From Ignavibacteriota bacterium (GTDB taxonomy: Bacteria > Bacteroidota > Ignavibacteria > Ignavibacteriales > Melioribacteraceae): DNA of 64,000 nucleotides. The stretch covers positions 186,001 through 250,000 of the forward strand of contig PAAX01000002.1 of the NCBI GenBank assembly GCA_002698995.1, in the 5' to 3' direction. Made by a program: the position numbers and the translations under genes. This document shows positions 8,208 through 17,658 of this stretch, one piece after another. Position 1 is the stretch's first letter. The number at the start of each line of letters is the position of its first letter. The notes below the pieces were generated by a model that was not told the DNA's origin, ran no database searches, and saw only the letters and a program-made list of their open reading frames with translations.

Positions 8208-10061
8208 ATGAAGATTCCTCAAGATAAAATAGATGAAATAAGAAGTTCTGCCGACATTGCAGATGTCATTTCTAATTATGTTCCTTTAAGGAAAAGAGGA
8301 AAAAATTATATAGGACTTTGTCCGTTTCATTCAGAAAAAACTCCCTCTTTTACGGTTAATAGTAATCTGCAGATTTATAAATGTTTCGGCTGTTCAGCTG
8401 GAGGAAATGTTTTTACTTTTTTAATGGAATACAAAAATCTTTCTTTTATAGAATCGGTTCAAGAAATTGCCGAACAGTACGGAATCAAAATTGAATATGA
8501 AGAAGAAGCATTTAATAAACAGCAAGATGAAATTGAAGAGCTTTATGATATCAATTTAGTTGCTGCAAAATACTTTTCAGAAAATCTTTTTAAGAAAAGT
8601 GAGGGGGAATCTGCAAGAAATTATTTAGAAAAGAGAAGATTAAAAGTGCAGACTCAAAAAATATTTGGTTTGGGTTATGCCTTAGATAGTTGGGATTCAT
8701 TTCTAAATCTAGCCAAATCAAAAAGTATTGATTTAGACAAAGCAAAACAGATTGGTTTAATTGATGTTAACAGCACCGGCGGATACTACGATAAATTTAG
8801 AAGCAGAATTATCTTTCCAATATTCTCACCAAATGGTAGAGTTATCGCTTTTGGCGGTAGAATTTTTAAAGAAGGAGAACAAGGAGCTAAATATTTAAAC
8901 TCTCCGGAATCTAAAGTCTATCATAAAAGAAGTGCTTTATATGGACTTTATCACGCAAAGGAATCGATAAGAGAATTTGACAAAGCCATTCTGGTTGAAG
9001 GATATATGGATTTGATTTCATTATATCAAAACGGTGTAAAGAATGTTGTTGCCTCTTCCGGTACTTCACTTACTGATGAACAAGTAAAGCTTTTAGGTAG
9101 ATTCACAAAAAATATTTATGTTTTGTTTGATGCAGATGCAGCCGGACAAAAAGCAGCAGTTCGTTCAATCGAAATTCTTCTGAAAGAAAATTTTGAAGTA
9201 AAAGTAATTACACTGCCCGAAGGCGAAGATCCCGATTCATTCATAAATAATTACGGTAAAGATGAGTTTGCTGAGAAAGTTAAAAATGCAGCCTCATTTT
9301 TTGAATATCAAGTAGAGCAATTAAGAAAAGCCGGTAAACTTGATAATGTAAATGATCAAACGGAAGCAATTAGAGAAATTGTTAAGAATGTTGCTTTGGT
9401 TAAAGATGTTTTACGTAGAACTCTGCTTATAAAATCATTGGCAAATAAATTTGGATTAAGAGAGAAACTGATAGAATCTGAACTTGAAAAAATAGTCTCT
9501 CCTAAATCCGAAAGAATCATAAAACCTTCATTAATAGAGGCTGAAAAGCAAGTTGTTACTATTGATGAAGTAAAGAGAATCCCTGAATTAGAAAGGGAAA
9601 TTATTAAACTTCTATTTGAAGGAGATTCTGAAATATTAGGATTGATTTTAGATGAAGTTCATGATGATGATTTTACGGTAGAAGGATTTAAAATTCTTTC
9701 TTCAATGATAAGAAGCGAGTTTGCAGGCAACAAAAATGTTACCACAAGTTATTTAATAGAGAAAATTGAAAATCCCAAACTAAAAGACTTTGTAGAAAAG
9801 CTTCTTCTGGAAGATGATCCTATAAGTAAAAAAATGTGGGAAGAATATACTAACGAAATAGTTTTAAGAAATAATAAAATAATATTTGCACAAGATGTAG
9901 TAAGAAGATTTCATATTTTAACGATTGATAAAACTATCCATACAATTCAAAATGAACTGAATGCAGAAAAAGATCAGTCTGTTATAACCGAATTACTTCA
10001 AGAGCTTGATGCATTAATAAAAGAAAAAGCATCTTTGAGAAATCAACATGAAAACAGCTAA
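8208..10061 (+). CDS. dnaG: DNA primase DnaG
   Basis: The protein has 617 residues. The N-terminal CHC2 zinc domain (C38PFH41 … CFGC near residue 60) is followed by the RNA polymerase core with its TOPRIM motif (VEGYMD; DADAAG) and a C-terminal helicase-interacting region. It makes RNA primers at the replication fork. The length is normal. The start MKIPQDKIDEI matches the usual N-terminus. Its last 14 nt overlap the start of a GH13 gene, an unusual partner, which suggests translational coupling. Confidence 0.97.
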   Translation: MKIPQDKIDEIRSSADIADVISNYVPLRKRGKNYIGLCPFHSEKTPSFTVNSNLQIYKCFGCSAGGNVFTFLMEYKNLSFIESVQEIAEQYGIKIEYEEEAFNKQQDEIEELYDINLVAAKYFSENLFKKSEGESARNYLEKRRLKVQTQKIFGLGYALDSWDSFLNLAKSKSIDLDKAKQIGLIDVNSTGGYYDKFRSRIIFPIFSPNGRVIAFGGRIFKEGEQGAKYLNSPESKVYHKRSALYGLYHAKESIREFDKAILVEGYMDLISLYQNGVKNVVASSGTSLTDEQVKLLGRFTKNIYVLFDADAAGQKAAVRSIEILLKENFEVKVITLPEGEDPDSFINNYGKDEFAEKVKNAASFFEYQVEQLRKAGKLDNVNDQTEAIREIVKNVALVKDVLRRTLLIKSLANKFGLREKLIESELEKIVSPKSERIIKPSLIEAEKQVVTIDEVKRIPELEREIIKLLFEGDSEILGLILDEVHDDDFTVEGFKILSSMIRSEFAGNKNVTTSYLIEKIENPKLKDFVEKLLLEDDPISKKMWEEYTNEIVLRNNKIIFAQDVVRRFHILTIDKTIHTIQNELNAEKDQSVITELLQELDALIKEKASLRNQHENS

Positions 10062-11520
10062 GTATCCATCAATTTATGAAATTAATACTAGAGTCTGGAT
10101 TAAACAGTTTGGTGAAAATGCTTCGTTAAAAAGTATTCCAAATAACTATTGGCATACTCTTAAGCAAAAAGGAATTGATCTTGTTTGGCTGATGGGAATT
10201 TGGTCGGTTAACAAAGAATCAATAAGCAAATATTGTTTTGATGAAGGATTAGTTTACGAATATAAAAAAGCTCTGAAAGATTTTAAGAATGAAGATGTAA
10301 TCGGTTCTCCTTATGCAATTGAAGAGTATGAAATTGAACCGGTATTAGGAAATAGAGAAGATGTTCTAAAATTGAAGGAAGAATTAAATCAAATTGGTAT
10401 TGGATTAATTTTAGATTTTATACCAAATCACTTTAATGCATTATCAAAAATAATTAGAGAAAATCCCGAAATATTTTTAATAGCCAACCATGAGTTTCAT
10501 CTTAGCAATCCGTACACTTTCTTTAAACCATTGGAAAATGAATTAATCATTGCTCACGGACGTGATCCTTTTTATCCGGCTTGGCAGGATACAGCTCAAG
10601 TAAATTACTTTTCCGAAAGTGCCAGAGCCTTTATGATTTCTCAGCTTGAAAGTATTTCCGAACTATGTGATGGTGTAAGATGCGATATGGCTATGCTGGC
10701 TTTGAATAATATTTTCAAAAATACTTGGGCTTCTGTAATAGAAAGTGGTAACTATCAGTTTCCTCAAGATGAATTCTGGCAGAGAGCAATTTCCAAAATC
10801 AAAGAAAATAAAAATGATTTCATTTTTATTGCTGAGGCATATTGGGATTTAGAATGGAAACTTCAACAGCTCGGTTTTGATTTTACTTACGATAAAGAAC
10901 TTTTGGACAGAATCAGAAGTGCTAAAGCAATTGATATAAAAGGGCATTTAACTGCTGAAGATGATTACCAGGATAAATCATTACGCTTTATTGAAAACCA
11001 TGATGAACCGAGAAGTCTTACTGTTTTAGGAAAAGACAAAGTTATTGCCGCATCGATAATTTATACTACAGTTAAAGGAATGAAGTTTTTCAATGACGGT
11101 CAATTTGAAGGGAAAAAAATTAAGCTTCCCGTACAGTTGGGAAGAATACCAATTGAAAAACCATGCGAACAAATTGTTATTCATTATAAAAGTCTTATGC
11201 AAATAATTTCAGCCGATATCTTTAAAAACGGTGAGTGGAACTTATTAGAACCTCTTTCATCTTGGGAAGGTAATTATACATTTGAAAATATTTTAGCATG
11301 GCATTGGAATTATAAAAATGAAAATCGTTTGGTAGTTATTAATTATTCTGATAAAATTTCTGCGTGCAGAATAAAATTAGATTTGACGGGCTATAATTCG
11401 GAATTTGAGTTAATTGATTTGTTAAATCAGAAAACTTATGTTCGTTCTTCCGAAGAGATTCATCATCAAGGTTTGTATATTGAATTAAAAGCCTATAAAT
11501 CTCATATTTTTTCTTACTAG
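10048..11520 (+). CDS. GH13 alpha-amylase-family glycosidase, cytoplasmic
   Basis: This 490-residue protein has no signal peptide. All four GH13 conserved regions are visible: region I DFIPNHF, region II GVRCDMAM with the nucleophile Asp, region III AEAYW with the acid/base Glu, and region IV ENHDEP. A C-terminal beta domain follows (LLEPLSSWEGNYTF…). The substrate is presumably an intracellular alpha-glucan or maltooligosaccharide; the exact subfamily cannot be told. Its ATG lies inside the last codons of dnaG, in another frame. Its stop codon interlocks with that of the convergent PepSY gene through CTAG at 11517-11520. Confidence 0.85.
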   Translation: MKTAKYPSIYEINTRVWIKQFGENASLKSIPNNYWHTLKQKGIDLVWLMGIWSVNKESISKYCFDEGLVYEYKKALKDFKNEDVIGSPYAIEEYEIEPVLGNREDVLKLKEELNQIGIGLILDFIPNHFNALSKIIRENPEIFLIANHEFHLSNPYTFFKPLENELIIAHGRDPFYPAWQDTAQVNYFSESARAFMISQLESISELCDGVRCDMAMLALNNIFKNTWASVIESGNYQFPQDEFWQRAISKIKENKNDFIFIAEAYWDLEWKLQQLGFDFTYDKELLDRIRSAKAIDIKGHLTAEDDYQDKSLRFIENHDEPRSLTVLGKDKVIAASIIYTTVKGMKFFNDGQFEGKKIKLPVQLGRIPIEKPCEQIVIHYKSLMQIISADIFKNGEWNLLEPLSSWEGNYTFENILAWHWNYKNENRLVVINYSDKISACRIKLDLTGYNSEFELIDLLNQKTYVRSSEEIHHQGLYIELKAYKSHIFSY

Positions 11521-12083
11521 AAATATATTATTAAAAATGCTACGGGAATTATAAAGCCGGCAATTACAAACCATTTTCCTCTTCCGGATAAACCATTTTT
11601 TCCTTTCAACATAAACATTCCCGTTATTGCCAAAAGTATTAATGATACTGCAAAGGCATCCGCTACGTATGTCCAAAGTTTTTTTGGAGCATTGAGATGG
11701 AGAAAATTACTTTCTCTTAAAATAGGTTTGTTTGAAACAACTTCAACAATTGCACTCCTTTTTTCAAAATCGGCAGTAATTGTTTTCTTCTCAAAAAATA
11801 GCTGGATTTTTAATGGAGCCGAACGGAATGAATTTTTCAATGTATCTGCAATATTAAATTCATTCTGCAGTTTAGCAATTAAAGATTCGTTAGTTTCCGA
11901 ACTATCTGCACTTGAAGCAATAGCAACAGTATCTTTTGTAATGTTGTAATTCGGATTCCATTCATTAACATGATTAACTGCAATACCTGAGATAGAATAA
12001 ATAAGTGTTAAACCAACTGCTAAATATCCAATATCTCTATGAAGAACATTATTCCATTTACGCCAATTCACAAAAAACCTCAT
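11517..12083 (-). CDS. PepSY-associated transmembrane protein
   Basis: The protein has 188 residues from ATG 12083. A first helix (IGYLAVGLTLIYSISGIAV) follows the WRKWNNVLHRD motif typical of PepSY_TM proteins. A periplasmic stretch of about 80 residues carries a PepSY-like fold, and two more helices occur near the C-terminus (FAVSLILLAITGMFML; FVIAGFIIPVAFLIIYF). Such proteins often accompany iron or siderophore uptake; no such partner is nearby. A GTG frame extends to 12098, but it lies within the terminator of the upstream gene, so the ATG was chosen. The ATG follows the U-tract with no gap. Confidence 0.75.
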   Translation of the reverse strand: MRFFVNWRKWNNVLHRDIGYLAVGLTLIYSISGIAVNHVNEWNPNYNITKDTVAIASSADSSETNESLIAKLQNEFNIADTLKNSFRSAPLKIQLFFEKKTITADFEKRSAIVEVVSNKPILRESNFLHLNAPKKLWTYVADAFAVSLILLAITGMFMLKGKNGLSGRGKWFVIAGFIIPVAFLIIYF

Positions 12084-12126
12084 AAAAAAAGCCGGCACTT
12101 ATTTTTTATTAATAAATTACCGGCTT
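12084..12126 (-). terminator. Terminator of the DUF4920-like gene, ending at the next ATG
   Basis: On the minus strand AAGCCGG pairs with CCGGCTT around an A+T-rich loop with its own inner TTATT/AATAA pairing. Seven Ts follow and the next base is the A of the PepSY gene's start codon at 12083. Confidence 0.8.
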
Positions 12127-12145
12127 GTTACAAAATAAATTTTTC

Positions 12146-12598
12146 TTATTTAATAACTGCGCCAAGTCCTTTTATTTGATAGACTTTCTTTTCTTTTTCT
12201 GATTCTGAACAGCAAGATTTTTCTTCGCCTTTATGTTCGCCTGAAGCGCAATTATGTTCTTGTTCCATAGTTAAAGCATAAACTTCACCTTCAACTACTG
12301 CAGTTTTACCTTTTGCTTCTAATGGGAACACAATAACACCGTCATCAACTTTAACTCTTATTTTTTCGTATCCTTCTTTTGCTGCTACATCAATCCAGCA
12401 TCCTCTTGATTCACATACACCAACTATTGTTCCTTCAATAAGAACTTTCTTTCCGTCAAATTCTGCCGGTTTTTCTAAAATTGCAGTAACATCGGTTTTT
12501 TCTGTTAAAGTTAATTCACTTCCATACTTTTTGCCGTCTTCAGCATTTATTAATGTAAATAAAAGAATTCCTAAAATTGCTGATTTTAAAATTTTCAT
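12146..12598 (-). CDS. DUF4920-like secreted OB-fold protein
   Basis: The protein has 150 residues with a signal peptide (MKILKSAILGILLFTLINA). The core motif GKKVLIEGTIVGVCESRGCWIDV has the two cysteines seen in DUF4920 proteins, small OB-like domains that may bind metal. A further cysteine/histidine-rich segment (HNCASGEHKGEEKSCC) near residue 115 is an added potential metal site. The ATG at 12598 is chosen because GGAG lies 6 nt upstream; an in-frame ATG four codons earlier overlaps that site. It has its own terminator. Periplasmic metal handling is inference. Confidence 0.7.
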   Translation of the reverse strand: MKILKSAILGILLFTLINAEDGKKYGSELTLTEKTDVTAILEKPAEFDGKKVLIEGTIVGVCESRGCWIDVAAKEGYEKIRVKVDDGVIVFPLEAKGKTAVVEGEVYALTMEQEHNCASGEHKGEEKSCCSESEKEKKVYQIKGLGAVIK

Positions 12599-12712
12599 AA
12601 CTTTCTCCATTTATAAATTTTTGTATGTGATAATCTAACTTTTTGGTCTTTTATTTTCAACATAGATTCTATTTTATTAATTTGGGTTTTTATTTAACAT
12701 AAAGATGAAATA

Positions 12713-13756
12713 ATGAAAAGAAAAAATTTTCTTAAAATTTCCGCGTTATCAACTATTGCAATTTCTAATCTAAATGCATACAACTTATTTAATAACAGCA
12801 CAATTCAAAAGAATAATGAAATTATTAAACCGCCTAGATTAAAAGCAGGCGATACTGTAGGATTAGTTTCTCCAGCAGGATTTTTAAGTGAAAAGAGTTT
12901 GAATGAATCAATCGAAAATATGGAGAAGCTGGGATTTAAAGTTAAGGTTGGAAAAAATGTTTTGGAAAGAAACGGTTACTTAGCCGGAACAGATCAACAA
13001 CGAGCCGATGATATAAATGAAATGTTTAGAGATGAATCAGTAAATGCCATTGTCTGCACGCGAGGAGGGTACGGTGTGGCAAGAATGCTGCATCTATTAG
13101 ATTATGATGCGATTAAGAATAATCCAAAAATTTTAATCGGTTACAGTGATATAACGGCTCTCTTATATGGAATCTTTTCTCAAACAGGATTGGTTGCTTT
13201 TCATGGTCCGGTTGCTACTTCTACATTTGACGAGTTTTCCACAAAATATTTTGAAAAGGTTCTAATGGAAAATTCCGAAAGGACACTTCTTCCGATGTAC
13301 GAGGAACATCAAGAAGATTCTTATTTAATTAGAAGCGGACATGCAAAAGGTAAACTAGTCGGAGGAAATTTATCAATAGTTGTTTCATTAATAGGAACTC
13401 CTTATGACGTAGATTTAACAGATAAAATTTTATATCTGGAAGAAGTTAGAGAAGAGCCATATAGAATAGACAGATTTTTAACTCAGTTAATCAGTTCAGG
13501 AAAATTAAAGAATGCAGCCGGAATTGCAATGGGAGTTTTTAGAAATTGTGAAATTGATCCGGACAGACCTTCCTTCGAAAGATCATTTACATTAAAAGAG
13601 GTTTTATTTGATCGTCTTTTTGATTTGGGTATTCCGGTTGTTTACGGTTTATCATTCGGACATATTGCAAACAAATATACACTTCCATTTGGAATTGAAG
13701 CAGAATTTAATTCAACTGAAAAAACTATTACTCTTTTAGAGAATACCGTTGAATAG
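12713..13756 (+). CDS. LD-carboxypeptidase (peptidase family S66)
   Basis: The protein has 347 residues with a twin-arginine-like N-terminus (MKRKNFLKISALS), suggesting export. Family S66 features are the opening KPPRLKAGDTVGLVSPAG, CTRGGYGVARMLHLLD, the catalytic serine in IGYSDITALL, a glutamate in YLEEVREEPYRIDR, and the C-terminal histidine in FGHIANKYTLPFG. Members cut L,D-peptide bonds in murein tetrapeptides (LdcA) or hydrolyse microcin C (MccF). Murein recycling or trimming is the likelier role. The 3' end overlaps the priA start by 8 nt. Confidence 0.88.
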   Translation: MKRKNFLKISALSTIAISNLNAYNLFNNSTIQKNNEIIKPPRLKAGDTVGLVSPAGFLSEKSLNESIENMEKLGFKVKVGKNVLERNGYLAGTDQQRADDINEMFRDESVNAIVCTRGGYGVARMLHLLDYDAIKNNPKILIGYSDITALLYGIFSQTGLVAFHGPVATSTFDEFSTKYFEKVLMENSERTLLPMYEEHQEDSYLIRSGHAKGKLVGGNLSIVVSLIGTPYDVDLTDKILYLEEVREEPYRIDRFLTQLISSGKLKNAAGIAMGVFRNCEIDPDRPSFERSFTLKEVLFDRLFDLGIPVVYGLSFGHIANKYTLPFGIEAEFNSTEKTITLLENTVE

Positions 13757-16223
13757 TAATTATGCACAAATAGTATTTCCTCTTCCATTCAGAAATGCAT
13801 TTACATACAGCATTCCCGAGCATCTAAAAGATCTTACTCAAATTGGAGTTAGAGCAGTTGTTCCTTTTGGGAAAAGAGTTTTAACCGGCTTCGTGATTGG
13901 CATTTCCGACAAAACCGATATCAAAGAAAAAATAAGACCTATTCAAGATATACTTGATGATATCCCAATTTTTGATGAATCCGCATTAAAATTTTATGAA
14001 TGGATTAGTGAATATTACTTGAGTTCACTTGGCGAAGCATTAAAAAACTCTGTTCCTTATGGTTCCGATATTGAATCAAAAAAAACTGTTATTGGTGATA
14101 AAGATAAATGTGACGCAGAATTTAAAAATCAGACAAAAAAGAATAGTGCTACTTCTAAAATTCTTTTAGCTCTATCAAAAAAGGAAAAATGGACAATTGC
14201 ACAGCTTCAAAAAGAAGTTAAAAAGAAGAATATTTATTCAAATCTAAAAACTCTTGAAAAGAACGGATTCGTCTCTGTACTTGAAACAATTCAAGATCCT
14301 AAAGTAAAAGTTAAGACTCAGAAATTTGCAAGAATAATTAAAGATATAGACAAAGTTTATTCTCATCTTCCTGAAATCGAAAAACGATCACCTAAACAAA
14401 TTGTAATTTTATTAGAACTTCTTTCAAAACAAAATGAAGATTATCTTGTAAGCGATTTGCTTAAAAAGCTGGATGCAAATAATTCATCCTTAACCTCACT
14501 TCAAGATAAAGGTTTGGTAAACATATTTGACAAGGAAGTTCAGAGAACTTTCACCGAAGATTATGAAGAGGATAACTCGGAGTTTTCACTTACTAAAGAA
14601 CAAACGGAAATAATTGAAAAAATTTCTCCGAATATTATTAACAAAGAGTTTAATACTTTTTTGATTCATGGTGTTACCGGCAGCGGTAAAACTCAAGTCT
14701 ATATTGAATTAGCAAAAAAAACTTTGGCTAAAAAAAGAAATGTAATTATTCTGGTTCCCGAAATATCATTAACTCCGCAAATTACAACACGATTTATAAA
14801 TACATTTGGGAATGAAACTGCAGTTTTTCATAGTAGAATGTCAATCGGCGAAAGATACGACACTTGGCGTAATATAATTAAAGGCAAATATAGAATTGTA
14901 ATTGGTCCTCGTTCTGCTTTGTTTGTTCCTTTAAAAAACATCGGATTAATTGTTGTTGATGAAGAACATGACTCAAGCTATAAGCAGTATGAAAATGTTC
15001 CTAAATATCAGGCAAGAGATGCTGCAGTTATTAAAGCAAAACTTAATAATGCTGTTGCGGTATTAGGTTCAGCAACCCCTTCTTTAGAAAGTATGCACAA
15101 TGCGGAATCGGGCAAGTACCAACTGCTAAAGTTGACTAAGAGAATTGATGACGCAATTCTTCCAACCGTAAAGCTTATTGATTTAAAAGATGAATTAAAA
15201 AAGAAAAAGTCAGAAGTTATCTTTTCAAAGATTCTTTTAGAAAAAATAAATGATAGATTGAGTAAGAAAGAAGGAATTATAATTCTTCAAAACCGGAGAG
15301 GATTTTCAACCCAGATATATTGTGCGGACTGCGGCGAGATTGAGCTTTGTGATAACTGCTCTGTTTCAATGGTTCATCATATTGATAAGAATTATCTTCA
15401 ATGTCATTATTGTAATGCGGTTAAGTCTGTTCCCAAAGGATGCAGAAACTGCGGATCACTTAGTATAAAGTTTTTTGGTACAGGGACTCAAAGAGTTGAA
15501 GATGAACTTCTCTATCATTTTCCAGAAATTAGATTAGAAAGAATAGATTCTGATTCGATTACTAAAAAAGGAAAACTCAGTTCAATTCTGAATCAATTTA
15601 AGAAGGGTGAAATTGATTTACTCGTCGGAACTCAAATGGTTTCAAAAGGACTGGATTTTTCTCATGTTACTTTAGTTGGAGTAATATCAGCAGAAACTAC
15701 TTTGTGGCTTCCCGATTTTAGAGCCGACGAAAGAACTTTTCAATTATTAACTCAAGTTTCGGGCAGAGCTGGAAGAAGCAAAAATCCTGGTGAAGTAATT
15801 ATTCAAACTGTCAACAAAGATCATTTTGTTCTTAAAAAAGTAGTTAATAATGATTACTTGGGATTTTACGAAAGTGAAATGCAGCTTCGTAAAAAACATC
15901 ATTATCCCCCTTTCATTCGGTTGTGCTTAATTGAGACAAAAGATGAGAAAGAAGAAAATGCAAATGGAGCAATAAGAGATTTTCATCAATATTTTAAAAA
16001 ATATGAGAAAGGACTTCTAATTTCACCTCCGGCTGAAGCTTTAATTCATATGCTTAAGGGGCAGTACAGGTATCATCTTTTGGTTAGAACATCCAAGAAA
16101 ATTGATCCATCAGGCAGAATTTTGAGAGAAGCTGTTGAAAATGCATTTATCGATTTTAATAAAAAGAGTAGATTCCGAGATGTAAAAATTCAATTTGATA
16201 TTGATCCTCAAAGTGTTCTTTAA
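13749..16223 (+). CDS. priA: Primosomal replication restart helicase PriA
   Basis: The protein has 824 residues. An N-terminal DNA 3'-end-binding domain (AQIVFPLPFRNAFTYSIP) and a winged-helix region precede a superfamily 2 helicase core with Walker A GVTGSGKTQV, DEEH box, and GSATPSLES. A zinc-binding insert has paired cysteines (CADCGEIELCDNC … CHYC … GCRNCGS). Motifs V-VI are GTQMVSKGLDF and QVSGRAGR. It restarts stalled replication forks. The start is TTG at 13749, overlapping the previous stop; ATGs occur only well inside the conserved domain. Its TAA interlocks with the stop of the convergent gene (TTAA, 16220-16223). Confidence 0.96.
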   Translation: MNSNYAQIVFPLPFRNAFTYSIPEHLKDLTQIGVRAVVPFGKRVLTGFVIGISDKTDIKEKIRPIQDILDDIPIFDESALKFYEWISEYYLSSLGEALKNSVPYGSDIESKKTVIGDKDKCDAEFKNQTKKNSATSKILLALSKKEKWTIAQLQKEVKKKNIYSNLKTLEKNGFVSVLETIQDPKVKVKTQKFARIIKDIDKVYSHLPEIEKRSPKQIVILLELLSKQNEDYLVSDLLKKLDANNSSLTSLQDKGLVNIFDKEVQRTFTEDYEEDNSEFSLTKEQTEIIEKISPNIINKEFNTFLIHGVTGSGKTQVYIELAKKTLAKKRNVIILVPEISLTPQITTRFINTFGNETAVFHSRMSIGERYDTWRNIIKGKYRIVIGPRSALFVPLKNIGLIVVDEEHDSSYKQYENVPKYQARDAAVIKAKLNNAVAVLGSATPSLESMHNAESGKYQLLKLTKRIDDAILPTVKLIDLKDELKKKKSEVIFSKILLEKINDRLSKKEGIIILQNRRGFSTQIYCADCGEIELCDNCSVSMVHHIDKNYLQCHYCNAVKSVPKGCRNCGSLSIKFFGTGTQRVEDELLYHFPEIRLERIDSDSITKKGKLSSILNQFKKGEIDLLVGTQMVSKGLDFSHVTLVGVISAETTLWLPDFRADERTFQLLTQVSGRAGRSKNPGEVIIQTVNKDHFVLKKVVNNDYLGFYESEMQLRKKHHYPPFIRLCLIETKDEKEENANGAIRDFHQYFKKYEKGLLISPPAEALIHMLKGQYRYHLLVRTSKKIDPSGRILREAVENAFIDFNKKSRFRDVKIQFDIDPQSVL

Positions 16224-17539
16224 GGATAATTTTTTACAGCCTTAGAAAATGGAAACATCAAAAAAGTATTAGCAGCAATTCTACCCAAAATGTATGAAGC
16301 TGTTGCGGCAACCGCACCAACAGAATCAAACAGATAAATCATTGCAAAGAGTGAAATTACAATTCCGCTTACTTCAATAATTGTTGCATAAGTAATTTGT
16401 GTTGTTCTTCTTTCATGCACTAAAACAGCTCTTTGGAAAGAAATTAAAAATGTAAGTGCAGGCATAATTCCCATTATAATTACAGGAAGCGAAGCAAAAT
16501 CTGCAAGCTCTTTTGTTAATCCCGAAACATCAAACAACCAGAAATCTGATAAAGGAGTTAATCCTATTAACAGCAGAGTGGAAGCAGCAGAAATACCACC
16601 GAAGAAAGCAAAGTTTCTTAACTTCTTATAACCATCAGCTTTTTTACCAATCAAAGCAATTCCCACTTCTTGATATGAAAGTCCGACACTTCTAAAAATA
16701 AATACCAATGAATTAACCACAGGCATAACCGCTAAAGATTCTAACGACATTCTGCTCTGCCCCAAAAAGAAAGTCACAATAGGATGAACACCTAAAGCCA
16801 TTACCGAAGTTAATGCAAGAGGATAATAAAACTTAATTATTGAACTATAGGAAAGATTGTCTTCGCCGGAACTTTCACTTTCTCTAATCTGCTTTATTAG
16901 ATTTACCGTCATAAATCTGCTTGCAATTGATTCTGATACAACTGCTACAGACAAAGAAACTGCTCCAACAACAACACCGGGAAGATCAAAAAAAGTGAAT
17001 AATATTACTGCTGTAACTGCCATAGAAACTAATCTTACTACTGTTCCGTATGAAACTCTTTTCGTATAATTATATTTAATTAATATCCCTTGATAAAATC
17101 TTCTGTAGCCAATTGCACCGGGCCAAGGAATTAAAATTATTGATGCAATATGAGTTAGATGTGCAACTTCGTCAGGTAATCCAATTATCCTTTCGGCAAT
17201 AAAATAAAATATGGGTGGAATAATAAAAAGTATATAAACTGCTGTTAAAACTGCATTCATCACATAAGTGAAATTTCTGAGTTTCATAAATGATTGGTAA
17301 TCATTTACTAATTCAGTTGCAGCACTCAGAAGCATAATTATAGGGGATTCAATTACCAATGCAAACGAAAATGCAATTCCGTATGCTGCTAAGTTATACT
17401 TTGGCTCTGCAAGTCTTGCAATTATAGAAGCTAAGAAAGGACCTTCAACAGACATCATAAGCCACGTTGCAGCAAGCGGCATCCAAAAGTAGAATATTTT
17501 TTTGTAAGTCAAATTTGCTTGGCTTAAAGATTGAGTCAT
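16220..17539 (-). CDS. MATE/MOP-flippase-like polytopic membrane protein
   Basis: The protein has 439 residues and about 12 predicted membrane helices with no extracytoplasmic domain. The two-bundle pattern and the opening (KKIFYFWMPLAATWLMMSVEGPFLASII) recall the multidrug/oligosaccharidyl-lipid/polysaccharide flippase superfamily. I see no signature precise enough to choose among MATE, ANKH-like or lipid-flippase families. It is monocistronic: a hairpin separates it from the GH13 lipoprotein gene upstream. Confidence 0.55.
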   Translation of the reverse strand: MTQSLSQANLTYKKIFYFWMPLAATWLMMSVEGPFLASIIARLAEPKYNLAAYGIAFSFALVIESPIIMLLSAATELVNDYQSFMKLRNFTYVMNAVLTAVYILFIIPPIFYFIAERIIGLPDEVAHLTHIASIILIPWPGAIGYRRFYQGILIKYNYTKRVSYGTVVRLVSMAVTAVILFTFFDLPGVVVGAVSLSVAVVSESIASRFMTVNLIKQIRESESSGEDNLSYSSIIKFYYPLALTSVMALGVHPIVTFFLGQSRMSLESLAVMPVVNSLVFIFRSVGLSYQEVGIALIGKKADGYKKLRNFAFFGGISAASTLLLIGLTPLSDFWLFDVSGLTKELADFASLPVIIMGIMPALTFLISFQRAVLVHERRTTQITYATIIEVSGIVISLFAMIYLFDSVGAVAATASYILGRIAANTFLMFPFSKAVKNYP

Positions 17540-17605
17540 TTTTTAGAAGCCTAAATCAATAATTAATGAAATGAAAATTACTTGTTAATATTTGCATAAA
17601 AAAGA

Positions 17606-17638
17606 AAAGCAATCTCACATCAAATGTAAGATTGCTTT
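17606..17638. terminator. Terminator of the GH13 lipoprotein gene
   Basis: A perfect 10-bp stem AAAGCAATCT/AGATTGCTTT lies around CACATCAAATGTA, which can extend it (ACAT/ATGT). The minus-strand side runs into TTTCTTTTTT. It serves the gene that ends at 17659. Confidence 0.8.
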
Positions 17639-17658
17639 ATTTAACTTGTCAGTAAATC

